NCBI GenBank assembly: GCA_038869515.1
Contig: JAWCQZ010000003.1
Location: 193,808-257,807, forward strand
DNA: 64,000 nucleotides
Source: JAWCQZ01 sp038869515 [NCBI: Halobacteria archaeon]
GTDB taxonomy: Archaea; Halobacteriota; Syntropharchaeia; JACQPP01
Direction: 5' to 3'
Both the position numbers and the translations under genes were made by a program. Shown here in pieces: positions 15,858 to 23,476 of this stretch. How positions within the stretch are numbered: position 1 is the first letter of the stretch; each line of letters opens with the position of its first letter. The notes under the pieces are model-generated. The model did no database searches, had not been told where the DNA came from, and was given only the letters and a program-made list of their open reading frames with translations.

Positions 15858-16749
15858 GGTGGGACCTCCCGACGAGCCCCCCCAGGTTCGTGCGGTTCCG
15901 GGCCAGGAACTTCCGCAGCCCCGCGGTCACGTCCCTGAAGACCCCCGTGCCGTCGAGGAGCGCGGTCCCGATTTCCACCGCCCGCGCTCCGGCCGAGAGG
16001 AACTCGACGGCGTCCCTCCAGTTTGACACGCCGCCGGAGCCTACGATGGGGATGGAGACCTCTTCGTAGAGCTCGTAGACGCACCGGAGGGCCACCGGCT
16101 TCAGGGGCGGGCCCGAGAGGCCCCCGACCCGGTTCCCCAGCAGGGAACGCCCCGTCTCGACGTCGAACGCGGCCGCCCGGAGGGTGTTGACCGCGACCAG
16201 GGCGTCCGCGCCCGCGCGCTCCGCGGCCCGCCCCACCTCCGTGACGTCGGCGTGGGGCGTCAGTTTCGCCCAGACCGGCTTCCGAGCCCCCTCCTTGGCG
16301 GCCCGGACGATGGCGCGGACCAGCCGCGGGTCGGAGCCGACCTCGCTCCCGACGTTCTTCACATGGGGGCAGGAGAGGTTGAGTTCGAACCCGTCGACGT
16401 GGCGCCGCAGGCCCCGGGCCATCGCCCCGAACTCCGCGGGGAATGCGCCGAAGAGGCTCGCCATGACGGGGACTCCGCCTCTTCGGGCGTCGCTCAGTTC
16501 GGGCAGGAATCCGCGCCACCCGGGGTTGGAGAGCCCCACGGCGTTGATGGCTCCGGTCTCGAGGCGGACCACGGTGGGGCCCTTGTAGCCTGTCCGGGGC
16601 TCCACGCCGAGGGATTTGGTCACCACGCCCCCCGCGCCCCACTCCGCAGCCCGGGCGAGGGAGGCTCCGGTGGAGCCGAGAATCCCGGAGGCGAGGAGGG
16701 TGGGGTTCTTGAGCCGAATCCGGCCGACGGAGACCGGCAACCGGGTCAT
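15850..16749 (-). CDS. pyrD: Dihydroorotate dehydrogenase, catalytic subunit (class 1B)
   Basis: A 299-residue FMN barrel that oxidises dihydroorotate to orotate. FELNLSCPHVKNVG contains the class 1B catalytic cysteine, GAINAVGLSNPG is the substrate-binding loop, and PIVGSGGVSNWRDAVEFL with AVEIGTALL binds the FMN phosphate. The adjacent pyrK confirms the NAD-linked 1B type. The ATG at 16749 overlaps the stop of the beta-RFAP synthase gene (ATGA). Confidence 0.95.
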   Translation of the reverse strand: MTRLPVSVGRIRLKNPTLLASGILGSTGASLARAAEWGAGGVVTKSLGVEPRTGYKGPTVVRLETGAINAVGLSNPGWRGFLPELSDARRGGVPVMASLFGAFPAEFGAMARGLRRHVDGFELNLSCPHVKNVGSEVGSDPRLVRAIVRAAKEGARKPVWAKLTPHADVTEVGRAAERAGADALVAVNTLRAAAFDVETGRSLLGNRVGGLSGPPLKPVALRCVYELYEEVSIPIVGSGGVSNWRDAVEFLSAGARAVEIGTALLDGTGVFRDVTAGLRKFLARNRTNLGGLVGRSHRA

Positions 16750-17717
16750 GGGAGGACCCCCGCTCCCCGGTTCCGGGGCCGGGTGATGAGGGTCCAGCCG
16801 CCTCCCATTCTGTCGAGGGCCGCCTGAAGCGCCTTCCGGATAGTCCGCGGGCGGGGGCCGAGGGCGTAGGCCAAGGGTCCGAAAGAGGACATGCCCGCCC
16901 CCGCGGCCCCGGCGCGCCGTGCGGCCCGGAGGAGCGCCTCCATCCGCGGCCCCTGGAGGGCCACCTCGCGCTTTTTGAAACCGGTCTCCTGCATGCGGTT
17001 GACGGCCTCCCCGAATGCGGGAAGGTCCCCCTCGGCCACGGCGGGGAGCAGTCCGAGGAGGACGAGCCGCGACGCCTCCTCCACCTCCCGGGAGGGGATG
17101 GGACAGAGGCGGCGGAACGCTTCGACCTCAGTCCGCCCATGAACTCGGGGGGGTGTGGGGGAGGGTCCGGACGGGCAGGCGAGGACCACCGGCCAGTCGG
17201 GCATGTCGAGCCGGGCCACCCGGGGGGGAGGCGGGGCGCGGGAGGCGGCCGAGGGGAAGAACCCGCGCTTGACCCGCCGGGAGTGCCCCCCGTCCACGAT
17301 GAACCCGCCCCCCTCGAAGGCCCAGACGCCGATGCCCGAGGTCCCGCCGCGCCCCGCCGTCTCCGCGGCCTCTTCGACCGTCAGGCCGAGCCGGTGGAGC
17401 CGGGCGAGCCCCCACGCGGCGGCGAGGGCCGCCTGGGTGCCGGAGCCCAGGCCGACGTGGGGCTCGTAGCCGCGCAGGATCCGGACCGTCCCCCGGACCC
17501 GGCGGGCCCGGGAGAGGCGCAGGGCCGCCTCCCGGGCGTGGCGCAGAATCTCCGGGTGAACGCCGGGCGCCGCGACCACCCGCAGCGGCCCCCTCTCCAC
17601 CTCGACCTCGATGGAGGGGGCGTCGAGGGCGAATCCCGCCCCGCCGTCCACCCGCCCCCTGCCTCCGTGGAGGTCCAGGAGCCCCGCGTGGAGGCGCGAG
17701 GGGGTGACGATACGCAT
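16746..17717 (-). CDS. Beta-ribofuranosylaminobenzene 5'-phosphate synthase
   Basis: A 323-residue GHMP-superfamily protein that condenses PRPP with p-hydroxybenzoate or p-aminobenzoate, the first committed step of tetrahydromethanopterin synthesis. It begins [19 protein letters not shown], a family signature, and has the GHMP glycine loop as [36 protein letters not shown], and a C-terminal [17 protein letters not shown]. It indicates that the organism uses a methanopterin-type C1 carrier. The start at 17717 fits the family; an in-frame extension to 17882 would cross the ftsZ promoter. It heads an operon with pyrD and pyrK. Confidence 0.9.
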   Translation of the reverse strand: MRIVTPSRLHAGLLDLHGGRGRVDGGAGFALDAPSIEVEVERGPLRVVAAPGVHPEILRHAREAALRLSRARRVRGTVRILRGYEPHVGLGSGTQAALAAAWGLARLHRLGLTVEEAAETAGRGGTSGIGVWAFEGGGFIVDGGHSRRVKRGFFPSAASRAPPPPRVARLDMPDWPVVLACPSGPSPTPPRVHGRTEVEAFRRLCPIPSREVEEASRLVLLGLLPAVAEGDLPAFGEAVNRMQETGFKKREVALQGPRMEALLRAARRAGAAGAGMSSFGPLAYALGPRPRTIRKALQAALDRMGGGWTLITRPRNRGAGVLP

Positions 17718-17802
17718 GGAGGGGCTGTGGCCGGTCGGCTCAAAATGGTGGCGGTAGGCCCTGCGGGCCCCCGATCTGCGCGGGAGTTGCGGCCGATACG
17801 AG

Positions 17803-17815
17803 AAAGTATATAAAA
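17803..17815 (+). promoter_or_regulatory. ftsZ: TATA box of ftsZ
   Basis: AAAGTATATAAAA is one of the strongest TATA boxes in the window. It would start transcription around 17834-17838 and leave a leader of about 20 nt carrying a Shine-Dalgarno site. Confidence 0.8.
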
Positions 17816-17841
17816 CACCCAGGTATAGTGCGAATCGCAAA

Positions 17842-17848
17842 GGAGGGG
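17842..17848 (+). promoter_or_regulatory. ftsZ: Shine-Dalgarno site deciding the ftsZ start
   Basis: GGAGGGG complements the CCTCC at the 16S 3' end. It ends at the first ATG (17849), too close for use, but is 9 nt before the second ATG (17858), which is therefore preferred. This is a rare led transcript in a mostly leaderless genome. Confidence 0.65.
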
Positions 17849-17857
17849 ATGGAAAAC

Positions 17858-18955
17858 ATGGAATCGCTCGTCCAAGAAGCACTGCGCGAGAAAGAGCGCG
17901 AGGCGCGCCAGCAGCAAAACCGCTCCCAGGGCGGCGAACTCGAGGATTTCGGCCTTCCCCAGATCGTCATCGTCGGATGCGGCGGCGCCGGCAACAACAC
18001 CGTGAGCCGGCTCCACCGGATGGGGGTCCAGGGGGCCACCACGGTGGCGATCAACACGGACAAGACCCACCTCGACGTCACCCAGGCGGAGAAGAAAATC
18101 CTCATCGGGCGCTCGCTCACCCGGGGCCTGGGCGCCGGCGGCGACCCCCGCATGGGCAAGCAGGCCGCCGAACTCGGCCGGGACGCCCTCGAAGAGGTGT
18201 TGAAGGACGCCGACCTCGTTTTCGTCACCGCGGGCATGGGCGGCGGGACCGGGACCGGCTCGGCCCCCGTGGTCGCCGAGGTCGCCAAGAGCCTCGGGGC
18301 AATCGTCATCGGCATGGTCTCCTCCCCGTTCCGGGTGGAGCGCCTCCGGCTCGTCAAGGGCGAGGAGGGCATCGAGGAGCTGCGCCGGAAGTGCGACACG
18401 GTCATCGTCCTCGACAACAACCGGCTCCTCGAATACGTCCCGAACCAGCCCATCGACATGGCCTTCGGCGTCATGGACCAGTTGATTGCGGAGACGGTCA
18501 AGGGAATCTCCGAGACCATCACCCAGCCCTCGCTCATCAACCTCGACTTCGCCGACGTCCGCACCATCATGTCGTGCGGCGGCGTCGCGGTGATGCTCTG
18601 GGGCGAGACGACCCCGCAGGACAACCGGGACAAGTCGAAGAACGTGGTCCGGAACGCCCTGAACCACCCGCTCCTCGACGTGGACTACCGCGGGGCGACC
18701 GGGTGCCTCCTCCACATCACCGGAGGCCCTGACCTCACCCTGAAGGAGGCCGAAGAGGTCGCCGAACTCCTCACCTACGAACTCGACAGCCACGCCAACG
18801 TCATCTGGGGCGCCCGCATCAACCCGAACTACGAGGGGAGGGTCCGCCTCATGGCCATCATGACCGGGGTCCAGAGCCCCCAGATTCTCGGGCCAGCCGA
18901 GAACCCCGCGTCCCGGGCGCCCCTGGTCGAGACCTTGATTGACAGAATCGAATAA
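17858..18955 (+). CDS. ftsZ: Cell division protein FtsZ
   Basis: A 365-residue tubulin-fold GTPase that forms the division ring. Residues 35-50 ([17 protein letters not shown]) bind nucleotide, [18 protein letters not shown] (about 127-144) is the tubulin/FtsZ signature loop, and [15 protein letters not shown] is the T7 loop that completes the catalytic site of the next subunit. The first 32 residues form a charged extension ([14 protein letters not shown]) before the GTPase domain. The start at 17858 is chosen by Shine-Dalgarno spacing over the in-frame ATG at 17849 and GTG at 17828. A second, CetZ-like tubulin homologue is at 46479-47669. Confidence 0.96.
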   Translation: MESLVQEALREKEREARQQQNRSQGGELEDFGLPQIVIVGCGGAGNNTVSRLHRMGVQGATTVAINTDKTHLDVTQAEKKILIGRSLTRGLGAGGDPRMGKQAAELGRDALEEVLKDADLVFVTAGMGGGTGTGSAPVVAEVAKSLGAIVIGMVSSPFRVERLRLVKGEEGIEELRRKCDTVIVLDNNRLLEYVPNQPIDMAFGVMDQLIAETVKGISETITQPSLINLDFADVRTIMSCGGVAVMLWGETTPQDNRDKSKNVVRNALNHPLLDVDYRGATGCLLHITGGPDLTLKEAEEVAELLTYELDSHANVIWGARINPNYEGRVRLMAIMTGVQSPQILGPAENPASRAPLVETLIDRIE

Positions 18956-18956
18956 A

Positions 18957-18980
18957 CCCGGTTTTTAGAGCGATTTTCGG
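18957..18980 (+). terminator. T-rich terminator after ftsZ
   Basis: The ftsZ stop is followed by a T5 run (18962-18966) and a T4 run (18974-18977), the kind of U-rich signal that ends transcription in archaea. Confidence 0.45.
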
Positions 18981-19007
18981 CGCGCAGCCCGGGCTACCCC
19001 GAGTAAG

Positions 19008-19092
19008 TGCAGGGGGGAGGATTTGAACCCCCGAACGCCTGCGCGAGCAGATCTTGAGCCTGCCGCCGTTGACCAGACTTGGCTACCCCTGC
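19008..19092 (-). tRNA. tRNA-Leu (CAA anticodon)
   Basis: An 85-nt class II tRNA read from 19092 downward. The acceptor GCAGGGG pairs with CCCCTGC, the D-arm includes TAGCCAAGTCTGG, the anticodon stem GCAGG/TCTGC has loop CTCAAGA (CAA at 19054-19056), there is a long variable arm (TGCTCGCGCAGGC), and the T-loop is TTCAAAT. The discriminator is A, as expected for leucine. CCA is not encoded and no intron is seen. Confidence 0.94.
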
Positions 19093-19183
19093 GGTTTTGG
19101 AGACGGGGACCCGGTCCCCGTTCCTGGACAGTTCCCCCGCTTTCTCCCCTTCTGTCTTTCCTTCCGGGTGCCCGAGTCAGGAA

Positions 19184-19192
19184 CGTTTAATA
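19184..19192 (+). promoter_or_regulatory. TATA box of the CBS-domain gene
   Basis: CGTTTAATA is centred about 30 nt before the ATG at 19218. Confidence 0.6.
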
Positions 19193-19217
19193 GCCGCGGG
19201 CAGGGACGGGTAGGCTC

Positions 19218-19655
19218 ATGAAGGTCGGCGAGGTCATGCACCGCGGGGCCATCACGGCGATGGCCGACGAGCCCCTCCCTCCCGTCGCCGAGCGGATGGG
19301 GGAGCGGCGGGTGGGGTGCGTCGTGGTCCTTAAGCAGGGCAAGGTGGCGGGCATCCTGACCGAGCGGGACATCCTGCGGAAGGTCGTGGCCCGGAACAAG
19401 ACGCCGGCCCGCATCCAGGTCCGGGACGTCATGAGCGCCCCCGTGACCACCGTGACCTCCGGCACCGACCTCGACGAGGCCACAGCCCTCATGGCGGAGC
19501 AGCGCATCCGCCGCCTCCCGGTGGTGGACGGCGGAAAACTGGTCGGGATGCTCAGCTCCTCGGACGTCGTCTGCTTCCTCCCCCAGATGGACAAGATTCT
19601 CCTCGATATGGAGTTGAAGGCCGAGGGGTCCGCCGCGAAACCGAAAAAGCGCTAG
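19218..19655 (+). CDS. Two-CBS-domain protein
   Basis: A 145-residue protein made of a tandem CBS pair. The first repeat (about 1-62) includes MKVGEVMHRGAITAM and GILTERDILRKVV; the second (about 65-125) includes VRDVMSAPVTTVTSGTDLDE and RRLPVVDGGKLVGMLSSSDV. Such Bateman modules bind adenosine nucleotides and regulate partner proteins; no catalytic domain is attached, so the target is unknown. The basic tail (AAKPKKR) ends in a 4-nt convergent overlap with the GH35-like gene. Confidence 0.9.
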   Translation: MKVGEVMHRGAITAMADEPLPPVAERMGERRVGCVVVLKQGKVAGILTERDILRKVVARNKTPARIQVRDVMSAPVTTVTSGTDLDEATALMAEQRIRRLPVVDGGKLVGMLSSSDVVCFLPQMDKILLDMELKAEGSAAKPKKR

Positions 19656-21982
19656 CCAGAGGGCGTGAGGAGGAGGACCCTCCCATCGTTCGCGTCCAGA
19701 GGGACCTCCAGGGACCTCTCGGCGGCGCCGGCCGGGGCTTTCGATTTTCCGTGAGCGTAGAGCGTCTCGACGCGGTTCCTCGGTCCGAGGCCGAGCCGTC
19801 CCGGGTCCCGGAACTCGACGGTCGCAGTCCGGGCCGGACCGCGGTTGAGGAGGAAGAGCAGAGTGGAGCCGCGCGCCCTGCGGGCCACCGCCTCCACGCC
19901 CGGGGGCGCGGCGAGGGCGGGGGCGACGCCGGCCCGGTCGAGGATCCCGCCCGCCAGCCCCTTGAGGGCGCGGTGCTCCCCGGGCCGGATGGAGTAGTAG
20001 CCCTTGCCGGAGAAGAGGGCCCCCGGAAGGGTTCCCACGACCGTGACCCGCCCCTTCTGGAGGGGCGCGGTCCACCCCACGGTCCTCTTCCCACGCGTCA
20101 GGAGGGTCTCGGCGCCCGCGGGGGGGTCCCAGGAGGACTCGAGAGGCGCCCCGGGGAAGGGCCCGTCGGGCCCCCGGAGGGCCACCCGGCGGCTGAAGAA
20201 GTAGTTCATGGGGGGGATCCCCTGGCGCATCCCGTCGAGGGTGAAGTTCTGCCACTTGGAGGGGACCCGCCACCGGTAGAGGGCGCGCCAAATCATCACC
20301 GTGTTCAAAATATGCATCACCGCCTGGCTCTGGTAGTGGATTCGGGTGGGCCCCGGCGCCGAGGGGATGAGGTCCCGGGCGCCCGGGAGGGGGCGGCCCT
20401 GGAGGTCCCGGGAGGGGGTCTTGGGGGTCACCATCAGATGGCCGCCCCCGGAGACGTATCCCTTCAATTTCTCCAGGGTCCCTGCGTCCATGAACCCGTT
20501 GGAGGGGAGGATGAGGAGGCGCCGCTCTGCGAGCGCTTCGGGGGCCGCCATCTCGAGGTCGGCGATTTCGGGGTTGGGCCCCCCCTCGTGGAAGAGTCCC
20601 AGGAGGCCGTGGGCCCCCGCCCCCATCGAGAGGTCGAAGGGGTCGCTCGAATACATCCGGTGGTTCGGGAAGTATTCGAGGAGGGCGAAGGGGTCGGTGA
20701 CCTCCTCCGACTCCAGGAGCAGCTCCTCGTTTTTCCGGGCGAACTCACAGATGGACTTCACCACGCCGTGGCGGGGCAGCGTCTCCCCGCCGGGCCCGAT
20801 GCAGGCGTTCCAGGCGTAGAGCGCCCCGTCGGCTTCCACGCAGTCGTGGAGGATGTAGTAGCCGATCCATCGCGTCCCGTGGGCGAGCATGGCGAGGGTC
20901 AGTTGGACCGTCTCCTCCATCGGGACCTCCACGAAGGGGTCGAACCAGCCGCACTGGGTCTCCGGGGAGAAGACCGGCGCGTCGCCCCGGTAGTTCGCGA
21001 AGAGTTTGGGGCCGAAGCAGGGCACGAAGGGCATGTCGAAGAGGTGCTTCCCGGGCACCACCTTCGGGTAGAGGTCGTAGCCCACGGGCCCCACCTCCTG
21101 CGCCTTGCGCCGGGTGTGCCCCGGGGTGAAGAGGAGCGCGGGCTCGTTCAGGAAAAACGGCTCCGGCGCCCCCGCCTCGCGGAGTTTCCCCTTCAGGTTG
21201 TTGAGGTAGCGGATGAGATACTCCTCCAGGAACTCCTGCCACAGTCCCACCTCGCCCAGGTTCTCCAGGGGGGCCCGCAGGCGGCGCCACGGGAGGCGGG
21301 GAACCGGCCTCACCTCCTCCAGTCGCGCGTAGGAGGTCCCCCGGTCACGGTTCAGGGCCTCCACCGAACCGTATCTCTCCTTGAGGAACGTCCGGAACAT
21401 CTCCATCGTCGCCGGGTTGTAGTCCCGGAAAAACGGCGTGGGGCTGACGAAGCCGTCAATGTAGACCACCCCGGTCTCGTTGTCAATCTGGGTGCAGAGG
21501 ATGTTCTTGAAGGGGCGCACCGCCTCGAACAGGGCCTTGAACCACTTCCCGGCCAGTTCGAGGTGCTTCGGGTGGTTGAAGGAGACCGTGTGCCACCTCC
21601 GCCCGTCCTGGGCCACCTGGAGAACCTCCGGGTATTTCTCGAAGAGCCACGGCGGGTATCCGAAGTTGAGGTATTCGGCGTTGATGTAGGGCCCGGGCCG
21701 GAGGGTGATGGCGAGGCCCGCATCCTCGATGAGGCGGCAGACGCCGACCAGGTCGCGCTCGGGCCGCGTCCGCCCCGTGAAGTCGAACCGCCCTTCCTCC
21801 GCCTCGTGCCACCCCCACGGGATGTAGAGGTCGATGAAGGTGATGCTGGCCGCTTTCAGTTTTTCGATGCCCGGGGCCCAGAGGGGCTTCGGAATCCGGT
21901 AGTAGTGGAAGGCGCCTCCGATGAGGAGCCTCCGTTTTCCGTCCACCCGGATGTTCCCGTCCTTGAACTCCGCGCGGCCCAT
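19652..21982 (-). CDS. GH35-like glycoside hydrolase (beta-galactosidase family)
   Basis: A 776-residue clan GH-A glycosidase. The first 340 residues form the TIM barrel: VDGKRRLLIGGAFHYYRIPK and IDLYIPWGWHEAEEGRFDF are typical GH35 openings, CTQIDNETG carries the likely acid/base Glu169, and FSPETQCGWFDPF near 341 carries a candidate nucleophile Glu341. A Rossmann-like trimerisation-type domain (LLILPSNGFMDAGTLEKLKG, then YVSGGGHLMVTP) and beta domains follow. No signal peptide is visible, so it is probably cytoplasmic. Substrate is likely a beta-galactoside but is not certain. Divergent from the beta-propeller gene; its neighbourhood is rich in glycosyltransferases. Confidence 0.87.
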   Translation of the reverse strand: MGRAEFKDGNIRVDGKRRLLIGGAFHYYRIPKPLWAPGIEKLKAASITFIDLYIPWGWHEAEEGRFDFTGRTRPERDLVGVCRLIEDAGLAITLRPGPYINAEYLNFGYPPWLFEKYPEVLQVAQDGRRWHTVSFNHPKHLELAGKWFKALFEAVRPFKNILCTQIDNETGVVYIDGFVSPTPFFRDYNPATMEMFRTFLKERYGSVEALNRDRGTSYARLEEVRPVPRLPWRRLRAPLENLGEVGLWQEFLEEYLIRYLNNLKGKLREAGAPEPFFLNEPALLFTPGHTRRKAQEVGPVGYDLYPKVVPGKHLFDMPFVPCFGPKLFANYRGDAPVFSPETQCGWFDPFVEVPMEETVQLTLAMLAHGTRWIGYYILHDCVEADGALYAWNACIGPGGETLPRHGVVKSICEFARKNEELLLESEEVTDPFALLEYFPNHRMYSSDPFDLSMGAGAHGLLGLFHEGGPNPEIADLEMAAPEALAERRLLILPSNGFMDAGTLEKLKGYVSGGGHLMVTPKTPSRDLQGRPLPGARDLIPSAPGPTRIHYQSQAVMHILNTVMIWRALYRWRVPSKWQNFTLDGMRQGIPPMNYFFSRRVALRGPDGPFPGAPLESSWDPPAGAETLLTRGKRTVGWTAPLQKGRVTVVGTLPGALFSGKGYYSIRPGEHRALKGLAGGILDRAGVAPALAAPPGVEAVARRARGSTLLFLLNRGPARTATVEFRDPGRLGLGPRNRVETLYAHGKSKAPAGAAERSLEVPLDANDGRVLLLTPSG

Positions 21983-22045
21983 CCCGCCAATCCTGTCCCG
22001 GGGTTATCAAACCTCCCCCGATTACGACCTTTCACGGCCACCGGA

Positions 22046-22056
22046 TAGGTTTTAAT
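22046..22056 (+). promoter_or_regulatory. TATA box of the beta-propeller gene
   Basis: TAGGTTTTAAT is 23-33 nt before the ATG at 22079. The earlier in-frame ATG at 22055 lies inside this box and cannot be the start of a leaderless message. Confidence 0.6.
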
Positions 22057-22078
22057 GGCCCTCCTCCCAAGCCCCACC

Positions 22079-23467
22079 ATGGCGGACATGCCCCTTCTCT
22101 GGAAGGCGGAGACCGAGGGGCAGGTGAAGGCTGCGGCGCTCCAGGCGGGGCTCGCCGCCGCCGGATGCTACGACGGCACGGTCCACTTCTTCGACCTGAA
22201 GGGTCAGCCCCTGGGGAAGTTCAAGGCGAAGCGCCGGGGGGACAAGGTCATGGATGTCTCGGTGAGCCCCGGCGGGACCCGGACAGCGGTGGGGACCCAC
22301 GACGGCGACGTCTACCTCCTGGACGAAAACCGGAAGCCGCTCTGGACGTTCAAGACCGAGGGGCGGTTCAACGCCGCCATGTGCGTGGCCCTCCGGGGCG
22401 AGGCGGAGGGCGTGGTGGTGGGGTGCTACGACGGCCGCCTCTACCTCCTGGGGCCCGACGGACAGGTCCGCTGGTCTCTCGCCCCGGGGTCGGCCTTCGA
22501 GCAGCGCTACATCTGGTCGCTCTCCACCTCCAGCAGCGGCCACGTGGCGGTCGGGACCCACGGGAACGAGGTCCTCCTCCTCTCCCCCGAGGGAAAGGTC
22601 CTCTGGAACCAGAAGGGCCGGGAGGCCGGGGCGACCGTGTGCGTCGCGATGTCCGCCCGCGGCGACGTCCTCTGGTCGGGCTCCGACGACCGGACCCTCT
22701 CGCTCCTGGACGCCCGCGGCAAGGTGCTCCGGAGTTTCCCGGCCCCGGGGAGGGTGCGGACCATCTCCGCGGACCGGCGCGGCTCCCTGCTCGCGGTGGG
22801 GACCTACGACGGCCGGCTCTACCTCTACGACGCCGAGGGCAAGGTCCTGGCGGACCAGGCGATGCCCGGGGGCTTCCCCTGGTCGGTCTGCCTCTCGCCC
22901 TCCGGCGCGACCCTGGCGGCGGGCTCTTCGGACAAGGGGCTCTACATCTACGCGGTCGCGGCGGCGGTGGAGCGGGCCGCGGCGGATCTCCGGGAGAGGG
23001 CGGCTGCGGCCAAGGCGAGCGTCAACCTGGGCCCCGTCTTCCAGCCGGGGGCCGACCCCGAGGGGACCATGGCCCGGGTCCGGGAGCTCCGGAAGTCGTT
23101 CTACGACCGGAAGTCGGCCGAGGCCATCGAGGCCCGCCTGCGGGTTCTCCCGGGGCGGGAGAAGGAGCCCGCCCTCGAATCGATCCGGAACCTCCTGGAC
23201 CAGGCCAAGAAGAAGGGTTCAGGAAGCCTCCTGGTCGAAGCCGAGTCCCGGCTCGATGAGCTGGAGACCCTCCTTCAGATGCGCGAGGCCCTCGCCGAGG
23301 AGTTGAAGTCCCTGGAGGGGCCCGAGCGCTACGCCCAGGCCCTCGGGGAAGCGAAGAACGTGGAGGGGCTGAGGCAGCTGCTGGAGGACCGGGGGGAGAG
23401 GAAATCGCGGCTCCGGAAGGCGCTGGAGGAGCTCGAAGCCCGTCTGAGGGCGCTCCCCCAGACGTGA
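22079..23467 (+). CDS. WD40/PQQ-like beta-propeller protein with coiled-coil tail
   Basis: This 462-residue protein has six to seven blades over about residues 5-295, each with forms of VGTHDGDVYLLDENRKPLW, VVGCYDGRLYLLGPDGQVRW or AVGTYDGRLYLYDAEGKVL, typical of PQQ-like/WD40 repeats. No signal peptide is seen. The last 160 residues are helical and charged with coiled-coil character (MREALAEELKSLEGPERYAQ; KSRLRKALEELEARLRALP). It probably serves as a cytoplasmic protein-interaction scaffold; no specific function is recognised. It ends 9 nt from the convergent aglB gene. Confidence 0.83.
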   Translation: MADMPLLWKAETEGQVKAAALQAGLAAAGCYDGTVHFFDLKGQPLGKFKAKRRGDKVMDVSVSPGGTRTAVGTHDGDVYLLDENRKPLWTFKTEGRFNAAMCVALRGEAEGVVVGCYDGRLYLLGPDGQVRWSLAPGSAFEQRYIWSLSTSSSGHVAVGTHGNEVLLLSPEGKVLWNQKGREAGATVCVAMSARGDVLWSGSDDRTLSLLDARGKVLRSFPAPGRVRTISADRRGSLLAVGTYDGRLYLYDAEGKVLADQAMPGGFPWSVCLSPSGATLAAGSSDKGLYIYAVAAAVERAAADLRERAAAAKASVNLGPVFQPGADPEGTMARVRELRKSFYDRKSAEAIEARLRVLPGREKEPALESIRNLLDQAKKKGSGSLLVEAESRLDELETLLQMREALAEELKSLEGPERYAQALGEAKNVEGLRQLLEDRGERKSRLRKALEELEARLRALPQT

Positions 23468-23476
23468 CCCGCCGCC